IMG/VR virus record: IMGVR_UViG_3300031469_000006
Span: 1-39,699 of that record
Origin: a virus
DNA: 39,699 nucleotides
Reading direction: 5' to 3' (one strand)
Within the stretch, counting starts at the first letter, position 1. The number at the start of each line of letters is the position of its first letter. The translations under genes and the position numbers were made by a program. Below the pieces are notes generated by a model. The model was given only the letters and a program-made list of their open reading frames with translations, searched no databases and had not been told where the DNA came from. Positions 1-5,768 of the stretch are shown here, piece by piece.

Positions 1-16
1 CTTTGTTAAGAACCTT

Positions 17-40
17 CGCATTTGAACACTTTCAAATGCG
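17..40. other. Perfect 10-bp hairpin in left noncoding stretch
   Basis: CGCATTTGAA and its exact complement TTCAAATGCG flank the 4-nt loop CACT. No U-tract follows, so it is not a standard intrinsic terminator. It lies about 130 bases before the first gene and is followed directly by a second hairpin, so this may be the processed 3' end or leader of a transcript that begins outside the window. Confidence 0.5.
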
Positions 41-52
41 ATCCAGCGTTAA

Positions 53-70
53 GAACATGTTTGCATGTTC
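53..70. other. Second hairpin, 7-bp stem
   Basis: GAACATG and CATGTTC form a perfect 7-bp stem around the loop TTTG, 12 bases after the preceding hairpin. Two stable stems in tandem in noncoding DNA suggest RNA structure or a protein-binding site; nothing shows which. Confidence 0.4.
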
Positions 71-113
71 GTACAAATTAACCTTATCACATGATTTGAG
101 TTCGAAACACAAA

Positions 114-144
114 AATGTCACATACCTGGTAAATAATGTCACAT
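114..144. promoter_or_regulatory. Operator-like direct repeat upstream of first gene
   Basis: The decamer AATGTCACAT occurs twice, at 114-123 and 135-144. The 21-base period puts both copies on the same face of the helix. The second copy ends 27 bases before the chosen start at 172. This is the layout of a regulator binding two adjacent sites, but no regulator is identified. Confidence 0.3.
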
Positions 145-171
145 TCATCACGTCGGGAGAAAGGAAGTGGT

Positions 172-579
172 ATGACGGAATACAAGGGAATACACGGTGA
201 ACCTTTGGAACCTTCAAGAGGTTCTCACACTCAAGGAGGGAATGAAGAGAAGTCGATTGACGAACGGGATCACACCCGACTGCGCTACCTGCCTCGAGTT
301 GATCGATTCAGCGTACGCGATAAGATAAGGCTCGGCACGTACACCAACAAGGAACCCTGGCCGGCCGCCAACATGGAAGCAAAGGTGAAATGGAAAAAAA
401 GAGCAGACCAACTCGAAGGTCTGTTCATCATCGACGCCCTCATGGAGACGCGATTGCACTCGCACCCGAGAGCGATGCTTGCGATGGACCTAGCAAAGAT
501 GGATCATCCGGGAATGTTCCTGGAGATGCTGAAGAGACTTGAAATGATCGCGGTGATCGTGGGAGTGAAGGAACAATGA
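172..579 (+). CDS. Hypothetical protein, 135 aa
   Basis: I do not recognise this protein. The start at 172 is chosen because a good Shine-Dalgarno stretch (GAAAGGAAG) lies just upstream; an in-frame ATG at 136 lacks one. The N-terminal half is polar and charged. The C-terminal half (from about residue 60) is helical, with a basic patch (KVKWKKR) followed by a Met/Leu-rich stretch. It overlaps the next gene by ATGA, so the two are translationally coupled and probably one early operon. There is no signal peptide or membrane segment. Confidence 0.7.
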   Translation: MTEYKGIHGEPLEPSRGSHTQGGNEEKSIDERDHTRLRYLPRVDRFSVRDKIRLGTYTNKEPWPAANMEAKVKWKKRADQLEGLFIIDALMETRLHSHPRAMLAMDLAKMDHPGMFLEMLKRLEMIAVIVGVKEQ

Positions 580-788
580 AAAAGCAATTCATGCACTGGG
601 AAGATGTTTCACCCGGGGACATCCTGATGCAGGACATGAGCCTGGAGCCCGATGGTTCCATTGTGAAACCTCGAATGGTCGTCGGTATCGAAGGGACGAG
701 GGTGACGTTGCTGATAGATTCACGCATCGTATCGTTCGATCGAGCGAAGCGTACCAACACGCACGTGCAGTGCTTGGCGAGACATTGA
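576..788 (+). CDS. PGD-motif small protein, 70 aa
   Basis: This is a small protein of a family repeated in this window. After a short N-terminus it carries WEDVSPGDILM, then alternating beta-strand-like segments (MVVGIEGTRVTLLI). The same pattern, [L/V]xPGDxL followed 10-25 residues later by LVIxV and ITLI, occurs in the genes at 3012, 4151, 7314 and 7541. A small SH3-like barrel is a reasonable guess from the strand pattern, but function is unknown. It overlaps the upstream gene by four bases (ATGA). Confidence 0.7.
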   Translation: MKKQFMHWEDVSPGDILMQDMSLEPDGSIVKPRMVVGIEGTRVTLLIDSRIVSFDRAKRTNTHVQCLARH

Positions 789-812
789 TACGTCGGTGTC
801 ATAAGGAGTACG

Positions 813-950
813 ATAGACTTATCACGCCTACCAAAATAGATCCTGGGTAAACAATGGTGGTCGGGAGGTTGGAATGGGTCCGATCTCCCGATTGTCATTT
901 CCAAGACGGAACGAAGTGAAATCGTTTGTGTTTTCCTCCACGATTCCTGA
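813..950 (+). pseudogene. Broken PGD-like small gene
   Basis: A good ribosome site (AAGGAG at 803-808) is followed at 813 by ATA where a start is expected. Reading on in that frame gives DLSRLPK, an in-frame TAG at 837, then ILGKQWW and a strand-rich tail (LPIVISK, IVCVFLHDS) ending at TGA 948. LPK-stop-IL lines up with the LxPGDIL motif of the PGD family. Loss of the ATG plus a nonsense codon point to a dead paralogue of the gene just upstream. Start and stop together are two point changes, not homopolymer slips. A 7-bp inverted repeat (TCGGGAG/CTCCCGA, 861-891) lies inside. Confidence 0.5.
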
Positions 951-956
951 TACACT
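928..956 (+). promoter_or_regulatory. Promoter P1 (leaderless type)
   Basis: GTGTTT at 928, 17-nt spacer, TACACT at 951, preceded by TGA (extended -10). Six bases (TAGATC) separate the -10 from the ATG at 963, so transcription should start at or next to the start codon. Confidence 0.55.
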
Positions 957-962
957 TAGATC

Positions 963-1184
963 ATGTACTTCAAGGTGAACCTAAGGCTGAATCTGGGAAC
1001 GATCGTGTGTTTCATCGAAGCTAAGAACGAACGTGCATTGAAGAAATTGATCAAGGACGTTCATGGTCGTGATCCGGGGAACAACGGACTCGATTTTGTT
1101 GTCATCTCGAAGGAGATGTTCGAATCATGCGTTGCCGCCAAGCGTGAGTTGCTTGCTAAACATTCTCAACATGGGATTCTCTAA
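963..1184 (+). CDS. Hypothetical small alpha/beta protein, 73 aa
   Basis: Unrecognised. The sequence reads strand-turn-strand (FKVNLRLN, GTIVCFIEA), a Lys-rich helix (ERALKKLIKDV), then NNGLDFVVIS. The next gene has the same plan (GTMVVIER, helix, NQGLHVLVTT), so the two look like a diverged tandem pair. Start follows directly on promoter P1 with no Shine-Dalgarno. The stop overlaps the next start (TAATG). Confidence 0.65.
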   Translation: MYFKVNLRLNLGTIVCFIEAKNERALKKLIKDVHGRDPGNNGLDFVVISKEMFESCVAAKRELLAKHSQHGIL

Positions 1185-1375
1185 TGTTCCTCTACACCTT
1201 CACCTGGTCCTCACGCTCGTCAGCAGGAACGATGGTCGTCATCGAACGTGATGCGACTGCAGCGTGGGAGATAGCGAAGTCGTACTTTTCTGAGAACGAA
1301 CTCACGCTCGAAGGTCACGAGCCCGTCAACCAAGGACTGCACGTTCTGGTCACCACCGAACAGCGTCCTCTTTAA
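1184..1375 (+). CDS. Hypothetical small protein, paralogue of upstream gene, 63 aa
   Basis: Unrecognised. YTFTWSS, then GTMVVIERDATAAWEIAK and NQGLHVLVTTEQ match in order the strand, helix and N(N/Q)GLxxxV elements of the protein at 963. The start shares one base with the previous stop, which implies coupled translation by re-initiation. Likely early phage protein; no catalytic motif seen. Confidence 0.65.
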   Translation: MFLYTFTWSSRSSAGTMVVIERDATAAWEIAKSYFSENELTLEGHEPVNQGLHVLVTTEQRPL

Positions 1376-1376
1376 C

Positions 1377-1405
1377 GTGTTTTCACCAACAAAACGTGTT
1401 AGGAT
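1377..1405 (+). promoter_or_regulatory. Promoter P2 (leaderless type)
   Basis: GTGTTT at 1377, 17-nt spacer, TAGGAT at 1400 preceded by TGT. Six bases (AAGATC) then the ATG at 1412. The octamer AACGTGTT occurs twice here, at 1374 and 1393, and includes part of the -35. Confidence 0.6.
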
Positions 1406-1411
1406 AAGATC

Positions 1412-1615
1412 ATGAAGTACTCATTCAACGTCGATCATTCAACCAACTACGACACGTTCGAGCTCCGTGATGATCATGGGTGCGTCACGGCACGTTACGA
1501 GCGACCGGCTTGGGGCGAGACGTTCAAGCCTTCGAAGGAACGAATCCTCAAGGCATTCGCTATGCTCGTCGACCTTCCGAACGACACGATCGTTGATCGT
1601 AGCCTCGATTGCTGA
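1412..1615 (+). CDS. Hypothetical small protein, 67 aa
   Basis: Unrecognised, acidic to neutral protein. Strand-like segments (KYSFNVD, TFELRDDHGCVTARYE) are followed by a helix (SKERILKAFAMLVDL). It has its own promoter (P2) with the -10 only six bases from the ATG, so it is expected to be read from a leaderless mRNA. It is the last clearly intact gene before a stretch of about 1.1 kb dominated by broken frames. Confidence 0.65.
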   Translation: MKYSFNVDHSTNYDTFELRDDHGCVTARYERPAWGETFKPSKERILKAFAMLVDLPNDTIVDRSLDC

Positions 1616-1759
1616 ACAATCTCGGATTGCGAAGCTTACATCGGAAGTGTAACCGCGGCCGTGCAACCGCGTCGCAATAGCGTGTCGCCTGGCGTACACG
1701 TTGTCACACCCGCATGCGTCGACGTCGACGCACGCCTTACTGTCTGTTGAACCCAATCG

Positions 1760-1776
1760 TGTTTCAGTGTGAAACA
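1760..1776. promoter_or_regulatory. 17-bp dyad, possible operator
   Basis: TGTTTCA-GTG-TGAAACA is a perfect 7-bp inverted repeat with a 3-base centre, ending one base before an ATG at 1777. Dyads of this size are typical phage repressor sites, but a short RNA hairpin blocking that ATG is equally possible. Confidence 0.3.
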
Positions 1777-2049
1777 ATGAACAAGGGGGCGGGTTGCCCC
1801 ACGCGACCGACCGCAACCGTAAACGTCGGCCGAGGCTCGCGACATTGGCACGCGAGCATGCGCAGTTCGGACTTGAAACACTGCTGGAAAGCGGAAAAAG
1901 AGTACGGGCGCATCGACGTCGACTCGCATGCACACGCATCTTCTCAGGCGGAATGAGGAACGAATGCAGACGATTCGTTAGGAAAATGTGTTCCGCCGTC
2001 CGAAAACGTCGCAGAAGATTTTGCTGGCGTTCCAGTCACTCAGAAATGA
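1777..2049 (+). pseudogene. Possible broken frame, region 1616-2049
   Basis: A frame opens at ATG 1777 and runs to TGA 1954; the same frame continues as protein-like sequence (GTNADDSLGKC, VAEDFAGVPVTQK) to TGA 2047. Alternative frames across the stretch are long only because they are Arg-rich, with no protein character. I read it as a decayed gene, with low certainty. The stretch 1616-1759 holds nothing I can call. Confidence 0.25.
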
Positions 2050-2073
2050 AGCGTCGACTCGACTCATGAATGA

Positions 2074-2102
2074 GTGTTCTTTCGCCATGAATATGTTAGG
2101 AT
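2074..2102 (+). promoter_or_regulatory. Promoter P3 (leaderless type)
   Basis: GTGTTC at 2074, 17-nt spacer, TAGGAT at 2097 preceded by TGT. Five bases (CAATC) then the ATG at 2108. Shares the -10 and spacing of P2 exactly. Confidence 0.6.
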
Positions 2103-2107
2103 CAATC

Positions 2108-2275
2108 ATGAATCAAGCGTAGACAAAAAAGAATCCTCACCCTCCCGGTGGTGAATACGTCGATCCTCCTGCATCTCTGCAGGATCAGGTCACAGCATTG
2201 CAAGAGCTCGTCAACTCACTGGTATCGAAGGTCGATGAGCTCGAAAAGAAGGCCCGTAGATCGTTCTACGACTGA
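2108..2275 (+). pseudogene. Small coiled-coil gene with amber at codon 5
   Basis: A promoter (P3) and ATG are correctly placed, but the frame reads MNQA then TAG at 2120. Past the TAG it continues as a convincing small protein of about 50 residues: a Pro-rich start (NPHPPGGEYVDPPAS) and a heptad-patterned coiled coil (LQDQVTALQELVNSLVSKVD) ending at TGA 2273. Either a nonsense mutation killed it recently or translation restarts after the stop. Large genes of this phage contain no in-frame TAG, so general TAG recoding is not the explanation. A hairpin (CCTGCA-TCTC-TGCAGG) lies at the DPPASLQ codons. Confidence 0.5.
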
Positions 2276-2411
2276 GAGACGGAGACGTTCTGTCGAAGTC
2301 TCCACACACCGCAAGGTGCCCGCTGAAGTCTGGAGACTATTGCGGCGAGCGAAAGTCTCTGAGCGCCTGAGTCACTGTAGTCTCGCAAGTCGTTCCGACC
2401 GGTCTTTTCGA

Positions 2412-2440
2412 GTGTTCAAGCCCTCTCAACGTGATAGAAT
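2412..2440 (+). promoter_or_regulatory. Promoter P4
   Basis: GTGTTC at 2412, 17-nt spacer, TAGAAT at 2435 preceded by TGA. No ATG stands 5-6 bases downstream as it does at P1-P3 and P5; the expected position falls on CTG ACT, the start of a decayed frame. Confidence 0.5.
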
Positions 2441-2443
2441 GAA

Positions 2444-2674
2444 CTGACTCGCTTGGTTGCGAGTCGCAGCGAGCAACTCATGCTGGCGACGAACGATCTG
2501 ATCATGAGCGGAATGACGCTGGCATTCTTCGCAGCCCCCCTCGACGGTGAATTTTAAACGGAAGTGAGAGAAAACGAAGCGTGAGCGCCGGAGCACTGTT
2601 AATTAAAAACGCAACAAAGTCAACTCATGTTGGAGAAAGCCGCAGCAATTCGTGAGGAACAGAGGAAAGACTGA
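2444..2674 (+). pseudogene. Decayed gene behind promoter P4
   Basis: From CTG at 2444 one frame reads LTRLVASRSEQLMLATNDLI, then MSGMTLAFFAAPLDGEF, TAA, TEVRENEA, TGA, APEHC, TAA, and LKTQQSQLMLEKAAAIREEQ ending at TGA 2672. The amphipathic helices and absence of shifts argue for a former protein of about 75 residues with three nonsense codons. An open stretch from ATG 2480 still gives 25 residues. An RNA function for the transcript is possible; CTCGC-TTGGTT-GCGAG forms a small stem at its start. Confidence 0.35.
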
Positions 2675-2714
2675 GTCCTGGACCGAACCCAATTTCGAAA
2701 GCTCTTGACTTACG

Positions 2715-2876
2715 GTGACACACGATTCTTTTTGTTGCTACGAGGGACAAGAGTGCATTCGATGCGAGCGCCCTGGTGAGTGTGCTATGTGCGTCCGTGC
2801 CGCGAGAGTGAATGGGTCACACAGTGGGATCCACCCGTGCAAAGCACGGATGTGCTTTGCAACCCCCGCACAGTGA
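2715..2876 (+). CDS. Small Cys-rich protein, 53 aa
   Basis: A GTG-started frame with ten Cys among 53 residues. The core CIRCERPGECAMC is a CxxC-x5-CxxC arrangement typical of a small zinc ribbon, followed by His residues and more Cys (HPCKARMC). Function unknown; it could bind zinc and nucleic acid. The ribosome site is weak, and the neighbouring frames are broken, so it may itself be a remnant. The C-terminal codons lie in a strong hairpin. Confidence 0.4.
   Translation: MTHDSFCCYEGQECIRCERPGECAMCVRAARVNGSHSGIHPCKARMCFATPAQ
2838..2861. other. Perfect 10-bp hairpin
   Basis: TGCAAAGCAC and GTGCTTTGCA flank the loop GGAT. It overlaps the 3' end of the Cys-rich frame. No U-run follows, so it is not a classic terminator; it may stabilise RNA or end a transcript by another route. 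Confidence 0.45.
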
Positions 2877-2938
2877 TGCGTAACATCGCATCACGAAGTG
2901 CGACAAAACGCATTGCAGCCACGTAGTATCCGGGATGA

Positions 2939-3025
2939 GACGAAAATGACGGGTTGCAGCGAGCGCTTCAACGACAGGCACAGGACGAGGCATACGATGC
3001 TGTGTGTTTTTATGAACTTCGATAG
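2939..3025 (+). pseudogene. Short protein-like remnant
   Basis: This frame reads DENDGLQRALQRQAQDEAYD then AVCFYELR and a TAG at 3023. It has no start codon in frame; an ATG at 2935 is one base out of frame. Upstream in the same frame, from ATG 2876, MRNIASRSATKRIAAT ends at TAG, followed by TGA. It looks like the helical tail of a former small gene. Confidence 0.3.
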
Positions 3026-3242
3026 GTTTACAACCAGGATTGCTTGGCGGTGCCTGCTGCCTGGAATGACGATGATCCAGCTGCCTGGAATGACGATGAT
3101 CCACGGTGACGGCCCGTACCTCGTGATCTCCGTGTCAAGGATTGAACCGCATTTGACAGAGGCGACATTCCTTAGAAGGCGCCACCGACAGATCGTCTCG
3201 TACGTCGATTACGACACTGCCACGGTCAAGGTCATGAAATGA
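3012..3242 (+). CDS. PGD-like small protein with duplicated motif, 76 aa
   Basis: This start is preferred over the upstream ATG at 2898 because residues before it are Arg-rich and overlap broken genes. LLPGMTMI matches the LLPGDML motif of the PGD family, followed by the expected strand PYLVISVSRI. The motif is present twice (LPGMTMIQ, LPGMTMIH) because of a perfect 24-bp tandem duplication that keeps frame. The tail has strand and Asp-rich segments (IVSYVDYD). It overlaps the next gene by ATGA. Function unknown. Confidence 0.55.
   Translation: MNFDRFTTRIAWRCLLPGMTMIQLPGMTMIHGDGPYLVISVSRIEPHLTEATFLRRRHRQIVSYVDYDTATVKVMK
3056..3103. repeat. 24-bp perfect tandem duplication
   Basis: Two identical 24-base units, 3056-3079 and 3080-3103, each beginning GCTGCCTGGAATGACG. 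The duplication adds eight residues to the PGD-like protein without shifting the frame; no sequence divergence between copies suggests it is recent. Confidence 0.9.
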
Positions 3243-3667
3243 GGTTCATCACCACGAACGAGCTCAAAAGTTTTGCAATGCACCGAGGTGATCGATATTT
3301 ACAGATCACGATGCCGCTGTTTGACCTCCTGGACGATTTTGATCACTTTAAGACGAGAAATTCAGCACCGTCAGGGTCATCTTGCACATCAAAGTGCGAC
3401 GATCCCTCGAGCAGAATGGCGATGAAGCACATGATCAACGCGCTGGATCGACGTGACACGATGTTCCTCGGTGACCTGTCCGCCGTTGCCGCCCTGTCGA
3501 TAGAACGAACCGAGGTGCTGGTTGATCACCTTGTATCGGTCGGTGCCATTTCGAGATTGACGATCGATGAATTACGAAAGCTTGGATTGATGGATACCAG
3601 CATCGTCGTTAAGATTCAACGTCGTGTCTGCGAGAGCATTGCACTCGCCGTGCACGAACGAACGTAA
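3239..3667 (+). CDS. Hypothetical protein, possible winged helix, 142 aa
   Basis: Unrecognised. The start overlaps the upstream stop as ATGA. From about residue 60 the sequence looks like a helix-turn-helix fold: HMINALDRRDTMFLGDL, then ALSIERTEVLVDHLVSVGA and ISRLTIDELRKLGL. This arrangement (long helix, short helix, recognition helix) would suit a small DNA-binding regulator, but no key residues identify a family. The N-terminal 60 residues have no clear features. Confidence 0.6.
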   Translation: MRFITTNELKSFAMHRGDRYLQITMPLFDLLDDFDHFKTRNSAPSGSSCTSKCDDPSSRMAMKHMINALDRRDTMFLGDLSAVAALSIERTEVLVDHLVSVGAISRLTIDELRKLGLMDTSIVVKIQRRVCESIALAVHERT

Positions 3668-3673
3668 TTATTG

Positions 3674-3702
3674 GTGTTTTGACATCGTACATGTGTTATC
3701 GT
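3674..3702 (+). promoter_or_regulatory. Promoter P5 (leaderless type)
   Basis: GTGTTT at 3674, 17-nt spacer, TATCGT at 3697 preceded by TGT. Five bases (TCATC) then ATG at 3708. Overlaps nothing coding except the first base after the previous stop. Confidence 0.6.
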
Positions 3703-3707
3703 TCATC

Positions 3708-4103
3708 ATGACATACGCGATTGCCAAGGTAATCTACGGATTACCGAATTCTGAATATTTTGAAACGAGCGTCAAGAACATCGACATCGCATCGATCGAC
3801 AAGGAATGGATTTCAGACAATAATATTGTCGATGGCAACGATCTTCTCGAGTTCCTGTTCGAATCAGGTGATTTCTTTGACACGGCATACACGGGTCGTG
3901 GATACGTTCAGGCGGGTTGGATCGGTTTTGAACTTGGTTCATTTGATGAATGCGGCGAGAACGTGAAATTGTCGAGCTTGATGTTCACACCGAATGAATC
4001 GCAGAAAGCGATTGCAGAGGAACGCATTAACAAACTTCCGCAGCAGGTTCGTGATCTTCTTCCTCCCGACATCGATGTGTACGTGGTGTGGAGCACATCT
4101 TAA
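3708..4103 (+). CDS. Hypothetical acidic protein, 131 aa
   Basis: Unrecognised. The start at 3708 fits promoter P5; the frame is open upstream but without protein character. N-terminus MTYAIAKVIYGLPNSE, then acidic segments (DGNDLLEFLFESGDFFD), a Gly/Trp-rich strand region (GRGYVQAGWIGFELGSFDE) and a helical tail (QKAIAEERINKLPQQVRDLL) ending PPDIDVYVVWS. It reads as a compact soluble domain. No signal peptide. Confidence 0.65.
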   Translation: MTYAIAKVIYGLPNSEYFETSVKNIDIASIDKEWISDNNIVDGNDLLEFLFESGDFFDTAYTGRGYVQAGWIGFELGSFDECGENVKLSSLMFTPNESQKAIAEERINKLPQQVRDLLPPDIDVYVVWSTS

Positions 4104-4150
4104 TTTGAGAAATTATTGTTCGGTGGGTCGGACTTCTTACTTTTTTATCT

Positions 4151-4426
4151 ATGATCACCAACGATTGGGACGGACAATGGACAACGTTGTTACCGGGTGA
4201 CATGTTATTCAAGAATGACAACAAGCTCGTGTATTACGTGATCGTGTCACGTATCAGAAATCAGGACATTACGAGCGTCGTGTTCATGGTATGTACGGCT
4301 CACCTGAAACTGAAACCTGGAAAAATGTTTCAAGTTGATTACGACATGACCAGGTCGCAACTTTCACAAAAATCTGATTGGACGGTGGTGAGGACAAGAT
4401 CGTGTGTTCATCCACTGATTACATGA
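4151..4426 (+). CDS. PGD-motif small protein, 91 aa
   Basis: WTTLLPGDMLFKND near the N-terminus is the PGD-family motif, followed by strands YYVIVSRIR and SVVFMVCTA. The tail has a further VDYD segment also seen in the relative at 3012, ending WTVVRTRSC. It starts after a T-rich stretch with no Shine-Dalgarno. Probably a small barrel-like protein of unknown role. Confidence 0.65.
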   Translation: MITNDWDGQWTTLLPGDMLFKNDNKLVYYVIVSRIRNQDITSVVFMVCTAHLKLKPGKMFQVDYDMTRSQLSQKSDWTVVRTRSCVHPLIT

Positions 4427-4435
4427 TCATCGTAC

Positions 4436-4642
4436 ATGGCTTTCACCATTCTAGCTGTAACGGTGTTGGTTGTTGTCGTAACGATTTGTGTTGTCAAGCT
4501 CGTTCGTACTGTAAAGGAGCACAAGTGCGATCATAACTTTCGCCAGGTGAATTCCAACTTCGATGTAACGTTCGGTAGGACAACATCGCACCTCTGCCAG
4601 AATGTGGCAGAGTCATCATCAACATGTAGTGTAAACGGTTAA
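4436..4642 (+). CDS. Small single-span membrane protein, 68 aa
   Basis: Residues 2-23 are a strong membrane segment (FTILAVTVLVVVVTICVVKL). The rest is polar and contains KCDHNFRQV, a Cys/His pair that recurs in small phage proteins. N-terminal anchor and hydrophilic tail could suit a spanin-like or inner-membrane factor, but nothing identifies it. It lies ahead of the structural block. Confidence 0.55.
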   Translation: MAFTILAVTVLVVVVTICVVKLVRTVKEHKCDHNFRQVNSNFDVTFGRTTSHLCQNVAESSSTCSVNG

Positions 4643-4666
4643 CATTCGTGGCATTGTTCATACAAT

Positions 4667-5515
4667 ATGAGCATGCCAGATGATAGATCGTCCTCAAACA
4701 AGGTATTTTCGGAGACACCGCAGCAAACAACAACCTTGCCGAAGGTTCAGTTGCAGGTAGACGTTGTCCCTGTATCCGCGGTCTCACTTCCGTCAAAAGG
4801 AAAGGTGTATCCGCCCGATCATCCTTTCCACCTCGTTGAGACCGTCGATATCACTGCGATGACCGCACGTGAGGAGGACATCCTCACGTCATCTGCGTTG
4901 CTAAAGAACGGCACCGTGATCTCCGAATTGATCAAGTCATGTCTGTGTAACAAATCAGTCGATGTTGATTCATTGCTGATGGGCGACATGAACGCACTGA
5001 TGATCGCGGTTCGTGCCGTTGGTTACGGAACTGATTACGACACGCAAATCAAGTGTGAAGAATGCGGTGAACAGACCGATCGTCAATTCAACCTCGCCAA
5101 TCTGGGAATCAAGGGCCTGACGCTTGAACCGGTCGTGACGGGAGAGAATCTGTTCGAGATGAAGCTCCCCGTTTCAAAACGTCTGGTTCGATTCAGGTTC
5201 CTCACCGGAAGGACAAAGAACGAGATCACCGTCACGGCTGAACGAATGAAGAAGAACTTCAAGTCACAGCTCGATACGCTCGTCACGTCGAACCTCGCTC
5301 AAGCGATCGTATCGATCGATGGTGATGACGATCGATCTCGTATCATCAAGTTCGTCAGCATGATGCCCGCTCTTGACAGCCGGGCGCTTCGTAAGTACAT
5401 GAAGGACAATGAACCTGGCATTGACATGAAGCAGGATACGAAGTGCGAAGCATGTGGGCACGTCGAGGAAGTGATCATCCCTCTCGGGTCAACGTTTTTT
5501 TGGCCTGAGACCTGA
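4667..5515 (+). CDS. T4 gp26-like baseplate hub protein
   Basis: A baseplate hub component or hub-assembly factor of the T4 gp26 type (T4_baseplate family). Shown by the family signature LPSKGKVYPP near residue 41, an acidic helix region (TAREEDILTSS), VDSLLMGDMNALMIAVRAVG, and two CxxC pairs (C130/C133 and C260/C263) that could hold zinc. The C-terminus ends FFWPET, as relatives do. An alternative start at 4673 lies six bases after TACAAT and would fit the leaderless pattern. A gp51-like gene follows, as expected for hub genes. Confidence 0.8.
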   Translation: MSMPDDRSSSNKVFSETPQQTTTLPKVQLQVDVVPVSAVSLPSKGKVYPPDHPFHLVETVDITAMTAREEDILTSSALLKNGTVISELIKSCLCNKSVDVDSLLMGDMNALMIAVRAVGYGTDYDTQIKCEECGEQTDRQFNLANLGIKGLTLEPVVTGENLFEMKLPVSKRLVRFRFLTGRTKNEITVTAERMKKNFKSQLDTLVTSNLAQAIVSIDGDDDRSRIIKFVSMMPALDSRALRKYMKDNEPGIDMKQDTKCEACGHVEEVIIPLGSTFFWPET

Positions 5516-5552
5516 AGATAAGGCTTTACTCTTTTTAGAACCAATTTTCGTA

Positions 5553-5768
5553 TTGCTATATTACGGGGGATTTACTTACGCCGAAGCGTATAATCTTCCC
5601 GTTCCATTTCGTCGTTGGTTTGTTGATAGAATCATACGAGAAATTAAAGGCAAAGATTCAAACGATCCCCCTCCGAATCGTGCTGTTCATACAAATGATC
5701 CTCAAACTCGTGAGTTAATGGGAATGCAAAGAAATCAACAACCTTCAAGGTTACGAAGATTTACGTAA
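5553..5768 (+). CDS. gp51-like hub assembly protein
   Basis: The segment YYGGFTYAEAYNLPVPFRRW matches the short protein that follows gp26-like genes in T4-type phages (hub assembly catalyst gp51 type). TTG at 5553 is the first usual start codon, but the frame is open upstream and protein-like (LRPEDKALLFLEPIFVLL), so translation may begin at CTG 5505 within the end of the gp26-like gene, or the T7 run at 5495-5501 may be involved. The tail is polar and Arg-rich. An endonuclease gene follows directly. Confidence 0.6.
   Translation: MLYYGGFTYAEAYNLPVPFRRWFVDRIIREIKGKDSNDPPPNRAVHTNDPQTRELMGMQRNQQPSRLRRFT

Noticed and set aside
861-891. TCGGGAG/CTCCCGA inverted repeat as a terminator
   Set aside because: The loop is 17 bases, there is no U-run, and it lies inside a decayed reading frame.
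1439-1939. Long Arg/Cys-rich frames on the minus strand
   Set aside because: They lie opposite an intact gene and GC-rich noncoding sequence and lack start signals and protein-like composition.
813-3025. General recoding of TAG as a sense codon, suggested by in-frame TAG in several small frames
   Set aside because: Large genes such as the tape measure, hub and polymerase contain no in-frame TAG, and TGA and TAA also interrupt the same small frames. Decay explains it better.
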